DNA of 14,432 nucleotides from an uncultured Leuconostoc sp. (GTDB taxonomy: Bacteria > Bacillota > Bacilli > Lactobacillales > Lactobacillaceae), in NCBI RefSeq assembly GCF_946222815.1, contig NZ_CAMJRK010000033.1, positions 1 through 14,432 of the forward strand, written 5' to 3'. The translations under genes and the position numbers were made by a program. The notes under the pieces are model-generated. The model was not told the origin of the DNA. It made no database searches and saw only the letters and a list, made by a program, of their open reading frames with translations. This document shows positions 1-5,967 of this stretch, in pieces. Position 1 is the first letter of the stretch; each line of letters starts with the position of its first letter.

Positions 1-64
1 CGCTTAACCGAACAGTCCTAGAGAAAAAAGAGTCCGAACTATTGACTTAGGAGCACCAAAAGGC

Positions 65-214
65 ATGCACATGACTACTTATGTTCACAAATTAGAATAT
101 ATTGATAGTCTAATAAACAAAATGCACAACTGTATGCAAGTTATCAAATTGAACAAACAACGCCATGCTGATAAAATAAACAAACAAATTGATATGATTT
201 TTAGCAGTCTCTAG
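65..214 (+). CDS. Small hypothetical protein (49 aa)
   Basis: This is a short open frame that I do not recognise. It starts at ATG 65, with an AGGAG Shine-Dalgarno at 49-53 (11-nt gap); a second in-frame ATG at 71 is possible but sits further from that site. The product is hydrophilic and basic, rich in Lys, Asn, Gln, His and Ile, with no signal peptide or membrane segment. It looks mostly helical, and its middle and end (KLEYIDSLINKMHN, ADKINKQIDMIFSSL) are amphipathic. An in-frame stop at 5-7 shows it is not the tail of a larger gene unless a frameshift lies between. It ends 26 nt before the TspO gene on the same strand. It could be a real small protein, or a leader frame that carries the TspO promoter inside it. 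Confidence 0.4.
   Translation: MHMTTYVHKLEYIDSLINKMHNCMQVIKLNKQRHADKINKQIDMIFSSL
149..177 (+). promoter_or_regulatory. Putative sigma-A promoter for the TspO gene
   Basis: TTGAAC at 149-154 and TAAAAT at 172-177 are separated by exactly 17 nt, which fits a vegetative promoter with a moderate -35 and a good -10. It lies inside the small upstream ORF and would start transcription near 184, about 57 nt before the TspO start codon. It is a sequence match only. Confidence 0.35.
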
Positions 215-240
215 TATTAAAATCAAAAAGGAGTTTTAAC

Positions 241-714
241 ATGAAGAAAAGTTCTGTCACAGCCAAAGCTATAGCATTTATTGTAACTATTTTAGTTCTC
301 GGCACATTGTCATCATTCAGTGTAGAATGGATACGTGGTGTGTCGATAGGCGACATATACGGTACGTTTAATTTACCACCACTAGCGCCACCAAAATGGC
401 TGTTTGGTCCAGCATGGGGACTACTCTATATTTTACTTGGCATTTATTGTGCTAACCTAAGTTTTGTGAAAAAGAATCGACAATCACTTTATACCTATAT
501 GTATGTGCAACTAGCATTAAATATATTTTGGACTGTTGTATTCTTCTCGTTTTCAAATTTTTTATTAGCTACACTAATGATCGTGGCAATGGACATTTTG
601 GTTATGGCTATTATCTGGATAGATAAGCGACGCATTAAACTGCTATTAGTCCCTTACTTGTTATGGTTACTATTCGCTACATATTTATCAATTTCCGTAC
701 TTATTTTAAATTAG
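241..714 (+). CDS. TspO/MBR family membrane protein (tryptophan-rich sensory protein)
   Basis: This is an integral membrane protein of the TspO/MBR (translocator protein) family, which binds porphyrins and related tetrapyrroles or lipids and is linked to stress responses; the physiological role in lactic acid bacteria is not settled. The 157 residues match the usual family length and show five hydrophobic segments: about 8-27, 50-70, 83-103, 105-126 and 133-156. The family signature is clear: PPLAPPKWLFGPAWGLLYI at 46-64, LNIFWTVVFF at 92-101, and a C-terminal PYLLWLLFATYLSISVLILN segment (138-157), where the family has a PYxxWxxFA pattern. The start is well placed, with AAGGAG at 228-233 and a 7-nt gap. 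The gene is followed by a strong terminator at 736-783 and has no sensor kinase or tetrapyrrole gene beside it in the window. Family call is firm; ligand and function are unknown. Confidence 0.9.
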   Translation: MKKSSVTAKAIAFIVTILVLGTLSSFSVEWIRGVSIGDIYGTFNLPPLAPPKWLFGPAWGLLYILLGIYCANLSFVKKNRQSLYTYMYVQLALNIFWTVVFFSFSNFLLATLMIVAMDILVMAIIWIDKRRIKLLLVPYLLWLLFATYLSISVLILN

Positions 715-735
715 TTTTGCTGACTAAACTTGTAA

Positions 736-783
736 CACAATAAAACCACGATCCAGTTTAATCTAGGTCGTGGTTTTATTGTG
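736..783. terminator. Bidirectional Rho-independent terminator
   Basis: A perfect 16-bp inverted repeat (736-751 and 768-783) with a 16-nt loop has A/T-rich outer ends, so that either transcript gets a U-rich run. It lies 22 nt after the TspO stop codon and between the + strand TspO gene and the converging - strand phage-like genes. Confidence 0.85.
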
Positions 784-967
784 TCTATTTTAAGGCTGTG
801 AGAGGCGTTTTAAGCGTTTCTAGTTATTCATGGTATAAATACACTATTTTGTATTTAACACGTAAATTCAACCATATTACAGGCTATTCTTGCTGTATAC
901 CTGCCCTTTTTATATGTCGTCTAATTCTTGATATTAGAACGTATTTATTATGGCAAACAAAAAAGCA

Positions 968-1285
968 CTACTCTTGCAATGCCTCATGTCTCAATCTGAT
1001 AAACTCATCCCCGTGTTGTGAGAGCATGGTCAGTAACTTTTTAAAGTCGTTACGCCATGTTCTTAAAGATGTGTTACTCATTCCCACCTCATTGCATAGC
1101 TCATCCCATGTCAAGAACTTATCACTATAATAACGCTTGATCACTTGCTGATGTTCTGGTTTAAGCATTGACAAGCAAAATGTAATATCAGCAATATCTC
1201 GCTTGTATCGTGAATCAATCTCAACCATGAGTTTCAACCTACCTGAAAAATAATCTCTTAACAATTTATCTGTACTATCTGCCAC
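968..1285 (-). CDS. Phage-type regulator with sigma-70-like HTH (RinA/ArpU-like, probable)
   Basis: This is a 105-aa soluble protein. Its centre and C-terminal half (about 40-90) read as a sigma-70 region-4-like helix-turn-helix: LKPEHQQVIKRYYSDKFLTW, then a DELCNEVGMSNTSLRTWR recognition-helix region. This pattern is typical of small phage late-gene regulators such as RinA and ArpU and of the sigma-like proteins of many Firmicute prophages. The start is GTG 1285; an in-register GAGG at 1293-1296 with a 7-nt gap supports it, and no better ATG is available. It is the second of two such genes on this strand, 154 nt after the first, and the gap holds long palindromes that could be its operator. 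No terminase or other phage gene follows; a converging TspO gene does. The DNA-binding role is inferred; the exact family is uncertain. Confidence 0.6.
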   Translation of the reverse strand: MADSTDKLLRDYFSGRLKLMVEIDSRYKRDIADITFCLSMLKPEHQQVIKRYYSDKFLTWDELCNEVGMSNTSLRTWRNDFKKLLTMLSQHGDEFIRLRHEALQE

Positions 1286-1380
1286 GCTATAACCTCATTT
1301 TTTCATCATCACGATAAGTAGCTATTGCCCTGGTGTTTCTGGCCACAATTATTGACCTGGGACCGCACAACCACGTTTTT

Positions 1381-1435
1381 ATTTAAATCATAGGGGTATG
1401 TGATTTTAATCCACTACCTTTATGATTTAAATCAT
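1381..1435. repeat. Nested palindromes and direct repeats between the two phage-type regulators
   Basis: An 18-nt arm at 1381-1398 pairs with 1415-1432 (16 of 18 positions), with a 16-nt loop. Within it, ATGATTTAAATCAT at 1422-1435 is a perfect 14-bp palindrome, and ATTTAAATCAT occurs twice in direct orientation (1381-1391 and 1425-1435). It starts just after the stop codon of the upstream regulator gene and lies about 100 nt before the start of the next one. It could be an operator for a dimeric regulator, or a terminator-like hairpin; there is no clear U-run on the - strand after the hairpin, where it would read into GGTT-type sequence only after AAAAA, so an operator is the better guess. 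Confidence 0.45.
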
Positions 1436-1439
1436 GTCC

Positions 1440-1835
1440 CTATTCAAACATGCCATAAGCAAGCGCAAACTCGTTTAATGCGTTAATTTTAATCCTTTTA
1501 CGTATACCTGACTCAGAGAGTGCCAACCGTTCACTTATTTCTTTGTAGGTTAGGCAAAATAAATATTTAAGCTTAATGATGTCACGATTGATGGTGTCAT
1601 TCATAAAGTTCAAGGCCTGATAAACTTTGGCCACAATCTCGCGTGCCTCCATAACCCTATCTACTGCATCAAGCGCGTTATTTTTATTTGATTGGTTCAT
1701 TGGCATATTTGATAAACCACGGCTGGATAATTGTTGATTGGCTAGATTGACATGCGCAACCGTTGCAATATTTTGTAGTTGCGTTAAAAATGTTTTTACT
1801 TGTTGTTCATCTATGTTGTAAGTCACAATTTCCAT
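1440..1835 (-). CDS. ArpU-like phage transcriptional regulator (probable)
   Basis: This 131-aa protein resembles the ArpU family, phage-encoded regulators of late or lysis genes that carry a sigma-70-like HTH near the C-terminus. The matching part is about 85-127: DIIKLKYLFCLTYKEISERL, then ALSESGIRKRIKINALNEFA, the usual 'KY, T-x-x-EI, S-x-S, R-x-K, A-x-x-FA' layout. The N-terminal half is polar and helical with an Asn-rich stretch (about 43-55). I place the start at ATG 1833-1835, because GAGGTG at 1840-1845 lies just before it. An ATG 12 nt further upstream overlaps that ribosome site and would leave no site of its own. An inverted repeat over a TATAAT box lies directly upstream. It is the first of two regulator genes on this strand and lies near a tRNA-Ser, which suggests phage origin. 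Confidence 0.65.
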   Translation of the reverse strand: MEIVTYNIDEQQVKTFLTQLQNIATVAHVNLANQQLSSRGLSNMPMNQSNKNNALDAVDRVMEAREIVAKVYQALNFMNDTINRDIIKLKYLFCLTYKEISERLALSESGIRKRIKINALNEFALAYGMFE

Positions 1836-1849
1836 ATCACACCTCATTG

Positions 1850-1874
1850 TTTTGATATCATTATTATATCAAAA
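1850..1874 (-). promoter_or_regulatory. Operator-like inverted repeat over a -10 box
   Basis: Arms TTTTGATAT (1850-1858) and ATATCAAAA (1866-1874) are perfect 9-bp complements with a 7-nt spacer. On the - strand the spacer region contains TATAAT (1863-1868), a consensus -10 box, and the repeat ends 5 nt before the GAGGTG ribosome site of the ArpU-like gene. No good -35 is visible at 16-18 nt. A repressor or activator dimer bound here would control that gene directly; autoregulation is a guess. Confidence 0.5.
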
Positions 1875-1933
1875 TATAAAACAATATGTACCACGTTGTT
1901 ACTTATGTGCTATTTTGTACCTTTTATGCAAAT

Positions 1934-1955
1934 AAAAAACGGCTTAAACGCCGTT
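1934..1955 (-). terminator. Rho-independent terminator (minus strand)
   Basis: AACGGC (1938-1943) and GCCGTT (1950-1955) form a 6-bp stem with a 6-nt loop; on the - strand it is followed by six T (1934-1939 on + are A). The last codon and stop of a short integrase-tail-like frame (stop 1944-1946) fall inside the hairpin, as is common for gene-end terminators. Confidence 0.6.
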
Positions 1956-2015
1956 ACACTGCCTACTCGCTCGGTTGTAAAAAGTACCTAAAAAAGTACC
2001 ATTTTGTGTGAAATG
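1944..2015 (-). pseudogene. Possible remnant of an integrase C-terminus
   Basis: On the - strand an open frame of 23 codons, preceded in frame by TAG at 2016-2018, reads HFTQNGTFLGTF followed by YNRASRQCNGV and a stop that lies inside a terminator hairpin. Repeated GTF near a basic C-terminal end, a terminator right after, and a tRNA about 90 nt upstream recall the last residues of phage tyrosine integrases of lactic acid bacteria. No catalytic residue is included and no start codon is present. The resemblance is from memory and the segment is short, so chance is a serious alternative. Confidence 0.2.
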
Positions 2016-2050
2016 CTATGAAACACAGTGCAACGTTTTTAATAAGAAAA

Positions 2051-2088
2051 GGCGCTACATCAAGGTTTTTGCAACCTTATGCAACGCC
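2051..2088 (-). terminator. Rho-independent terminator of the tRNA-Ser transcript
   Basis: A long imperfect stem pairs 2073-2088 with 2051-2067 (one bulged base and two G-U pairs on the - strand) around a 5-nt loop. On the - strand it is followed by TTTTCTTATT. It lies 15 nt downstream of the 3' end of tRNA-Ser. Confidence 0.7.
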
Positions 2089-2103
2089 ATGAAACATGAT
2101 AAA

Positions 2104-2191
2104 GGAGCTAGCGGGATTCGAACCCGCACACCGCCAAAAGCGGCTCGACGGATTTCGAGTCCGTTGCAGTACCGGATTGTGCCATAGCTCC
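2104..2191 (-). tRNA. tRNA-Ser (anticodon CGA)
   Basis: The 88-nt gene folds as a class II tRNA. The 7-bp acceptor stem is GGAGCTA with TAGCTCC; the anticodon arm ACGGA-CTCGAAA-TCCGT gives anticodon CGA, which reads UCG serine codons. There is a long variable arm with a CCGC/GCGG stem, and the T arm is GCGGG-TTCGAAT-CCCGC. The 3' CCA is not encoded, and the base after the acceptor stem is T (U73), whereas bacterial tRNA-Ser usually has G73. The gene lies only 36 nt after the typA stop codon on the same strand, with a hairpin between them and no promoter of its own that I can see, so it may be co-transcribed with typA. tRNA 3' ends like this are classic integration sites, and phage-type genes lie on the 3' side. 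Confidence 0.95.
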
Positions 2192-2196
2192 ATAAC

Positions 2197-2218
2197 AGAA
2201 AACCTCACAGGGTTTTCT
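2197..2218 (-). terminator. Hairpin between typA and tRNA-Ser, weak terminator or processing site
   Basis: AGAAAACC (2197-2204) pairs with GGTTTTCT (2211-2218) over a 6-nt loop. On the - strand the T-rich half is the second arm itself and only GTTATG follows, so termination would be inefficient. The 5' end of tRNA-Ser is 5 nt further on. Confidence 0.5.
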
Positions 2219-2227
2219 ACATATTAA

Positions 2228-4069
2228 TTAATTTGTTGATGCCTTACGACGCTTGGCAGACTTTTCACGTTCTGCTGTATTCAAAATAGATTTACGAATA
2301 CGAACATTTTCAGGTGTTACTTCAACATATTCATCATCATTCAAAAATTCCAAAGATGCTTCTAAGTTCATAAGACGAGGTGTCTTGATAGATGAAGTTT
2401 GGTCTTTGTTTGATGATCGAACGTTTGATTGTGGCTTTAACTTTGTAACGTTAACAGAAATGTCATTGTCACGTGCATTCATACCAACAATCATACCTTC
2501 ATAAACTTCAACACCAGCACCAATGAACATTTGTCCACGATCTTCAACACCCATGATAGCATAGTTCGTTGTTGTACCTTGTGTGATTGATACTAAGGCG
2601 CCATTACGTCGACCGGGTTCCCAATTACGCACTACTGGACGATACTCAGCATAAGTATGGTTAAAGATACCGTAACCGCGTGTTGCTGACATAAATTCAG
2701 TTGAATAACCAATTAAGCCACGAGAAGGTGCCATATAAGTCAAACGTGTCTGACCATTACCAACAGCTTCCATGTTGATCATTTCGCCCTTACGTTGGTT
2801 CAAAGAATCAATAACAGTTGATGAATATTCATCAGGTGTATCAATTTGAACTGATTCATATGGTTCTGACTGTACGCCATCAATCTCACGATAAATAACT
2901 TGTGGACGTGATGCTTGCAATTCAAAGCCTTCACGACGCATTGTTTCAATCAAAATTGACAAATGCAATTCACCACGACCAGACACTAACCAAGCACCAG
3001 CTTGACCTGTGTCTTCAACACGTAATGACACATCAGTATGCAATTCACGACGCAAACGATCTTCAATTTGACGAGCTGTAACAAACTTACCTTCTTTACC
3101 TGCAAAGGGACTGTCATTTTGACGGAAAGTCATTTGCAAAGTTGGTTCATCAATACGTAAGATTGGCAATGGATCAGGATGAGCTGGATCTGCAATTGTT
3201 TCGCCAACAGAAATATCTTCCATACCAGAAACAGCAATCAAATCACCAGCTTTGGCCTCTTGAATATCAACTTGATCTAACCCAATGAATCCAGCTAGTT
3301 TTGTAACACGGAAACTTTGTGTTGTGCCATCAAGTTTCAAAACTTCAACAGCATCCCCGATTTTAATTGTTCCACGCTTTACGCGGCCAATACCAATACG
3401 TCCCACAAAGTCATTATAATCTAACATAGCAACTTGGAATTGCAAAGGTTCATCTGAATTGTCAACTGGTGCTGGAATTGTGTCAAAAACAGCATCGAAA
3501 ATTGGCTTCATTGAATGTTCTTGATCAGCAATAACAGGAGATAATGATGCTGTCCCATTCATAGCTGAAGCAAAGATAACTGGGAAGTCAAGTCCTTCAT
3601 CATCAGCACCTAATTCAATAAACAAATCCAATACTTCATCAACAACTTCTTCAGGGCGTGCACCCGGACGATCGACTTTGTTAACAATAACAATTGGTGT
3701 CAAATGTTGTTCAAAGGCTTTTTTCAAAACAAAACGTGTTTGAGGCATTGTACCTTCGAAAGCATCCACTACTAATAACACACCATCAACCATACCCATG
3801 ATACGTTCAACTTCACCGCCGAAATCCGCATGACCAGGTGTATCAAGAATGTTAATTTGCTTGTCTCCAACCTTAACGGCTGTGTTCTTTGACAAGATCG
3901 TGATACCACGTTCTTTTTCAATATCATTTGTATCCATTGCACGATCACCCAATTCCTTGCGTGAATCCAATGTATCTGATTGCTTCAATAATTCATTAAC
4001 CAACGTCGTCTTTCCGTGATCGACGTGGGCAATAATAGCGATGTTACGAATATCTTCGCGATTTGCCAA
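2228..4069 (-). CDS. typA: Ribosome-associated GTPase TypA/BipA
   Basis: TypA (BipA) is a translational GTPase of the EF-G/LepA group that binds the 70S ribosome and assists ribosome assembly and growth under cold or other stress. The 613 residues match the family length. All G motifs are present: AHVDHGKTT (G1, 14-22), RGITI (G2, 54-58), DTPGH (G3, 76-80), NKVD (G4, 130-133) and SAMNG (G5, 168-172). They are followed by the beta-barrel domain, the EF-G III/V-like domains and the TypA-specific C-terminal domain; the tail ends in a basic, disordered stretch (AEREKSAKRRKASTN). The start is TTG 4069: AAGGAG lies about 10 nt upstream, and the protein then begins exactly at the conserved REDIRNIAIIAHVDHGK region. 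The preceding suhB-like gene ends in a terminator 65 nt away, so partial read-through or a weak own promoter is likely. Confidence 0.97.
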   Translation of the reverse strand: MANREDIRNIAIIAHVDHGKTTLVNELLKQSDTLDSRKELGDRAMDTNDIEKERGITILSKNTAVKVGDKQINILDTPGHADFGGEVERIMGMVDGVLLVVDAFEGTMPQTRFVLKKAFEQHLTPIVIVNKVDRPGARPEEVVDEVLDLFIELGADDEGLDFPVIFASAMNGTASLSPVIADQEHSMKPIFDAVFDTIPAPVDNSDEPLQFQVAMLDYNDFVGRIGIGRVKRGTIKIGDAVEVLKLDGTTQSFRVTKLAGFIGLDQVDIQEAKAGDLIAVSGMEDISVGETIADPAHPDPLPILRIDEPTLQMTFRQNDSPFAGKEGKFVTARQIEDRLRRELHTDVSLRVEDTGQAGAWLVSGRGELHLSILIETMRREGFELQASRPQVIYREIDGVQSEPYESVQIDTPDEYSSTVIDSLNQRKGEMINMEAVGNGQTRLTYMAPSRGLIGYSTEFMSATRGYGIFNHTYAEYRPVVRNWEPGRRNGALVSITQGTTTNYAIMGVEDRGQMFIGAGVEVYEGMIVGMNARDNDISVNVTKLKPQSNVRSSNKDQTSSIKTPRLMNLEASLEFLNDDEYVEVTPENVRIRKSILNTAEREKSAKRRKASTN

Positions 4070-4110
4070 TTTCCTAGTGCTCCTTTAATTTAATGCTACT
4101 TATCTCACAG

Positions 4111-4143
4111 TAAAAGCTAGGGTCTGTTGTGCCCTAGCTTTTA
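4111..4143 (-). terminator. Terminator overlapping the stop codon of the IMPase-family gene
   Basis: A perfect 12-bp stem (4111-4122 with 4132-4143) has a 9-nt loop. The TAG stop codon of the upstream gene (4134-4136) lies inside the first arm on the - strand. The U-run is short (TTTTA), so some read-through into typA is expected. Confidence 0.7.
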
Positions 4144-4919
4144 TGCAACATGAGAATATCACGATGCGCACGATTTGTAGCCACTAATACTATGTTAGAT
4201 GATAACATATCTAACGGCCTGCCGTCAATATCTGAAACTGATAATCCGAGTGTTTTTGCTAAAACCTGTCCTGCAGCAAAATCCCATGGCATCATTTTTG
4301 AAGAATAACCCACGGCACGGCCAGAAATCACACGTAAAAATGAAGGTCCAGCGGCACCAATAACACGATAGCCTAAAGCAGCTTTCGCAATCCTATCATA
4401 GCCAAACATGCCATACAGCAAGCGTGCGCCACTTAGCAAAACAATCCCCTCATTTAAAGCATCATTGTTTGGTTGTTCTAACCGGAGTTGATTAGCAAAA
4501 ACACCAACTTGTGGTCCACCGTGATAAACAATGTTATTAACGACATCTAGAATCCAGCCTAATACAGGCTCGTTATCAACATAAAGCGCAATCATCACTG
4601 CAAAATCAGCATGTTCTTTCACAAAATTCATTGTGCCATCAATCGGATCTACAAACCACACATTGCCCTTCATATCATTTTGATGGTCTCCAAAACCTTC
4701 CTCACTGACAATGCTAGCTTCTGAGTCATAAGACCTAATTTTAGCGTTTATAAATTTTTCATTATCTCGATCAACATTTGTTACTAAATCTCTTGCATCA
4801 TGTTTAATAGAAATATCTAAACGTTGCTGCATGGCACTTAAGGTTCTTTTTCTGACCTCATCTAACCACATTAAAACTGTTTGATTAATATCTTGTATTT
4901 CGAACTGACTTAACGTCAT
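4134..4919 (-). CDS. Inositol monophosphatase family protein (SuhB/YktC-like)
   Basis: This is a Mg2+-dependent, Li+-sensitive phosphatase of the IMPase superfamily, acting on inositol phosphates or related sugar or nucleotide phosphates (such as PAP or fructose bisphosphate in some members). The metal and substrate motifs are all present: DLVTNVDRDNE (44-54), the EE pair at 73-74, the family signature WFVDPIDGTMNF (88-99) and WDFAAG (212-217). The length of 261 is typical. The start ATG overlaps the stop of the UPF0223 gene (ATGA), and AAGGTG precedes it. The same pair (yktA and the phosphatase yktC) lies together in Bacillus, and typA follows here. In lactic acid bacteria without an inositol pathway the real substrate is not known. 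Confidence 0.92.
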   Translation of the reverse strand: MTLSQFEIQDINQTVLMWLDEVRKRTLSAMQQRLDISIKHDARDLVTNVDRDNEKFINAKIRSYDSEASIVSEEGFGDHQNDMKGNVWFVDPIDGTMNFVKEHADFAVMIALYVDNEPVLGWILDVVNNIVYHGGPQVGVFANQLRLEQPNNDALNEGIVLLSGARLLYGMFGYDRIAKAALGYRVIGAAGPSFLRVISGRAVGYSSKMMPWDFAAGQVLAKTLGLSVSDIDGRPLDMLSSNIVLVATNRAHRDILMLHKS

Positions 4920-5188
4920 CCCCGCACCTTATCTTTTGTCGTTTCTTGTGCTAATTTTATTGTCTTATAAATACTGTGTCCAGTTTGTCGTTCAAAATCT
5001 TTGTCAAACCGTTTTTGCTCGTTTTGTGCTGGTAACACATCACGAAACTCGTTGTATCGTTTCAACAACTTTGATTTTAACACACCCGTTTCATAAACAT
5101 CTAAAACACTGTCTACAAGGTTCGATATTTTAACAATATCATCTACTGTCCAATTGCCATCAATTGGTAATATATAATTTTCACTCAT
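4916..5188 (-). CDS. UPF0223 family protein (YktA-like)
   Basis: This 90-aa cytosolic protein belongs to the UPF0223 family, a small helical Firmicute family without known function. It shows the family pattern of YxLPIDxxWT near the N-terminus, then a helical YETGVLKSKLLKRYNEFRDV region, LPAQNEQKRFDKDFE, and TGHSIYKTIKLA near the end (compare YktA of Bacillus). The ATG at 5188 has an AGGTG close upstream. The stop overlaps the start of the phosphatase gene by 4 nt, so the two are translationally coupled. The divergent promoter region toward def is only 53 nt long. The family call is from memory of the YktA sequence pattern; no function is claimed. Confidence 0.85.
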   Translation of the reverse strand: MSENYILPIDGNWTVDDIVKISNLVDSVLDVYETGVLKSKLLKRYNEFRDVLPAQNEQKRFDKDFERQTGHSIYKTIKLAQETTKDKVRG

Positions 5189-5241
5189 ACACCTATTTTA
5201 ACATGTTGTACAGTTTGATATACTAATAAAGAGGTAAAAAC

Positions 5242-5820
5242 ATGACAATTCGATTTACAATGGATAAAATAACACGAGACGGTGCATCCGTCTTACGAAA
5301 AACAGCTGCTTCTGTTCCTTTTCCTTTAAGTGAGGAACATGCACAATTGGCTAAAGACATGATGACTTATTTAGTCATTTCACAAGATGAATCACAAAAT
5401 GAACAATATGGACTACGCCCAGGTGTTGGTTTAGCTGCGCCACAAGTCGATTATTCGTTACGTATGGCCGCTATACTGGTGCCTTCATTAGACCCACACG
5501 AATCTGATGAGACCCCTTATTTTAAGGGTACAATATTTAATCCCACGATTATTTCTGAGTCAATTAAGCGCGGTGCACTAGATGTCGGCGAAGGTTGCTT
5601 ATCAGTCGATAAAGATGTTCCTGGATTTGTTCCTCGTGCTGATCGTATTACGGTAAGGTACCAAAATGAGACAGGCGAGACAAAAATTATTAAATTACGC
5701 GATTATCCAGCCATTGTTTTTCAACATGAAATCGACCATTTACATGGACATCTCTACTATGATCACATTGATTTAAGCGCACCATGGGAAGTCGATGATG
5801 AAACAAAATATATTGACTAA
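5242..5820 (+). CDS. def: Peptide deformylase (type 2)
   Basis: This enzyme removes the formyl group from the N-terminal Met of nascent proteins at the ribosome exit, and is essential in most bacteria. The three PDF motifs are intact: GVGLAAPQ (61-68), EGCLS (117-121, metal ligand Cys119) and QHEIDH (161-166, ligands His162 and His166, catalytic Glu163). The 192-residue length and the insertion between motifs 1 and 2 (around 81-97, ending in DETPYFKGTIFNP) mark the type 2 form of Gram-positive bacteria. AAAGAGG stands just before the ATG at 5242; a second in-frame ATG six codons on is less well placed. A weak promoter may lie in the 53-nt divergent gap (TATACT at 5219-5224). Transcription ends at the hairpins at 5823-5894. 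Confidence 0.96.
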   Translation: MTIRFTMDKITRDGASVLRKTAASVPFPLSEEHAQLAKDMMTYLVISQDESQNEQYGLRPGVGLAAPQVDYSLRMAAILVPSLDPHESDETPYFKGTIFNPTIISESIKRGALDVGEGCLSVDKDVPGFVPRADRITVRYQNETGETKIIKLRDYPAIVFQHEIDHLHGHLYYDHIDLSAPWEVDDETKYID

Positions 5821-5822
5821 AG

Positions 5823-5853
5823 ATAATTTGTCAACAGTCCTCTGACAAATTAT
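5823..5853 (+). repeat. Inverted repeat after def
   Basis: An 11-bp perfect stem (5823-5833 with 5843-5853) with a 9-nt loop begins 2 nt after the def stop codon. No U-run follows on either strand, so it is probably a 3'-end stabilising hairpin that precedes the real terminator. Confidence 0.55.
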
Positions 5854-5857
5854 TGTC

Positions 5858-5897
5858 CATAAAAAGCACCTATACTATACAGTATAGGTGCTTTATT
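5858..5897. terminator. Bidirectional terminator between def and dnaJ
   Basis: A 14-bp perfect stem (5863-5876 with 5881-5894) has a 4-nt loop. On - it is followed by five T (AAAAA at 5861-5865 on +), which suits dnaJ; on + the run is TTTATTTA, which suits def. Confidence 0.85.
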
Positions 5898-5967
5898 TAT
5901 AGCAAAAATCTACCAGTTAACACAGCAGTGTAAGGTGAAGATGCTATATCGTATGCACAACTAATTT

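Noticed and set aside
798..1130. A 110-codon frame on + opposite the second regulator
   Set aside because: No ribosome site or family pattern; it is cysteine-rich and low in coding character, and runs antisense to a better supported gene. It is a shadow frame.
968..1285. Competence sigma factor (ComX/SigH-like) for the 105-aa protein
   Set aside because: It is too short and has only the region-4-like HTH; region 2 with its core-binding helices is absent.
1836..1847. Start of the ArpU-like gene at ATG 1847
   Set aside because: This ATG overlaps the GAGGTG that serves the ATG at 1835, and has no ribosome site itself.
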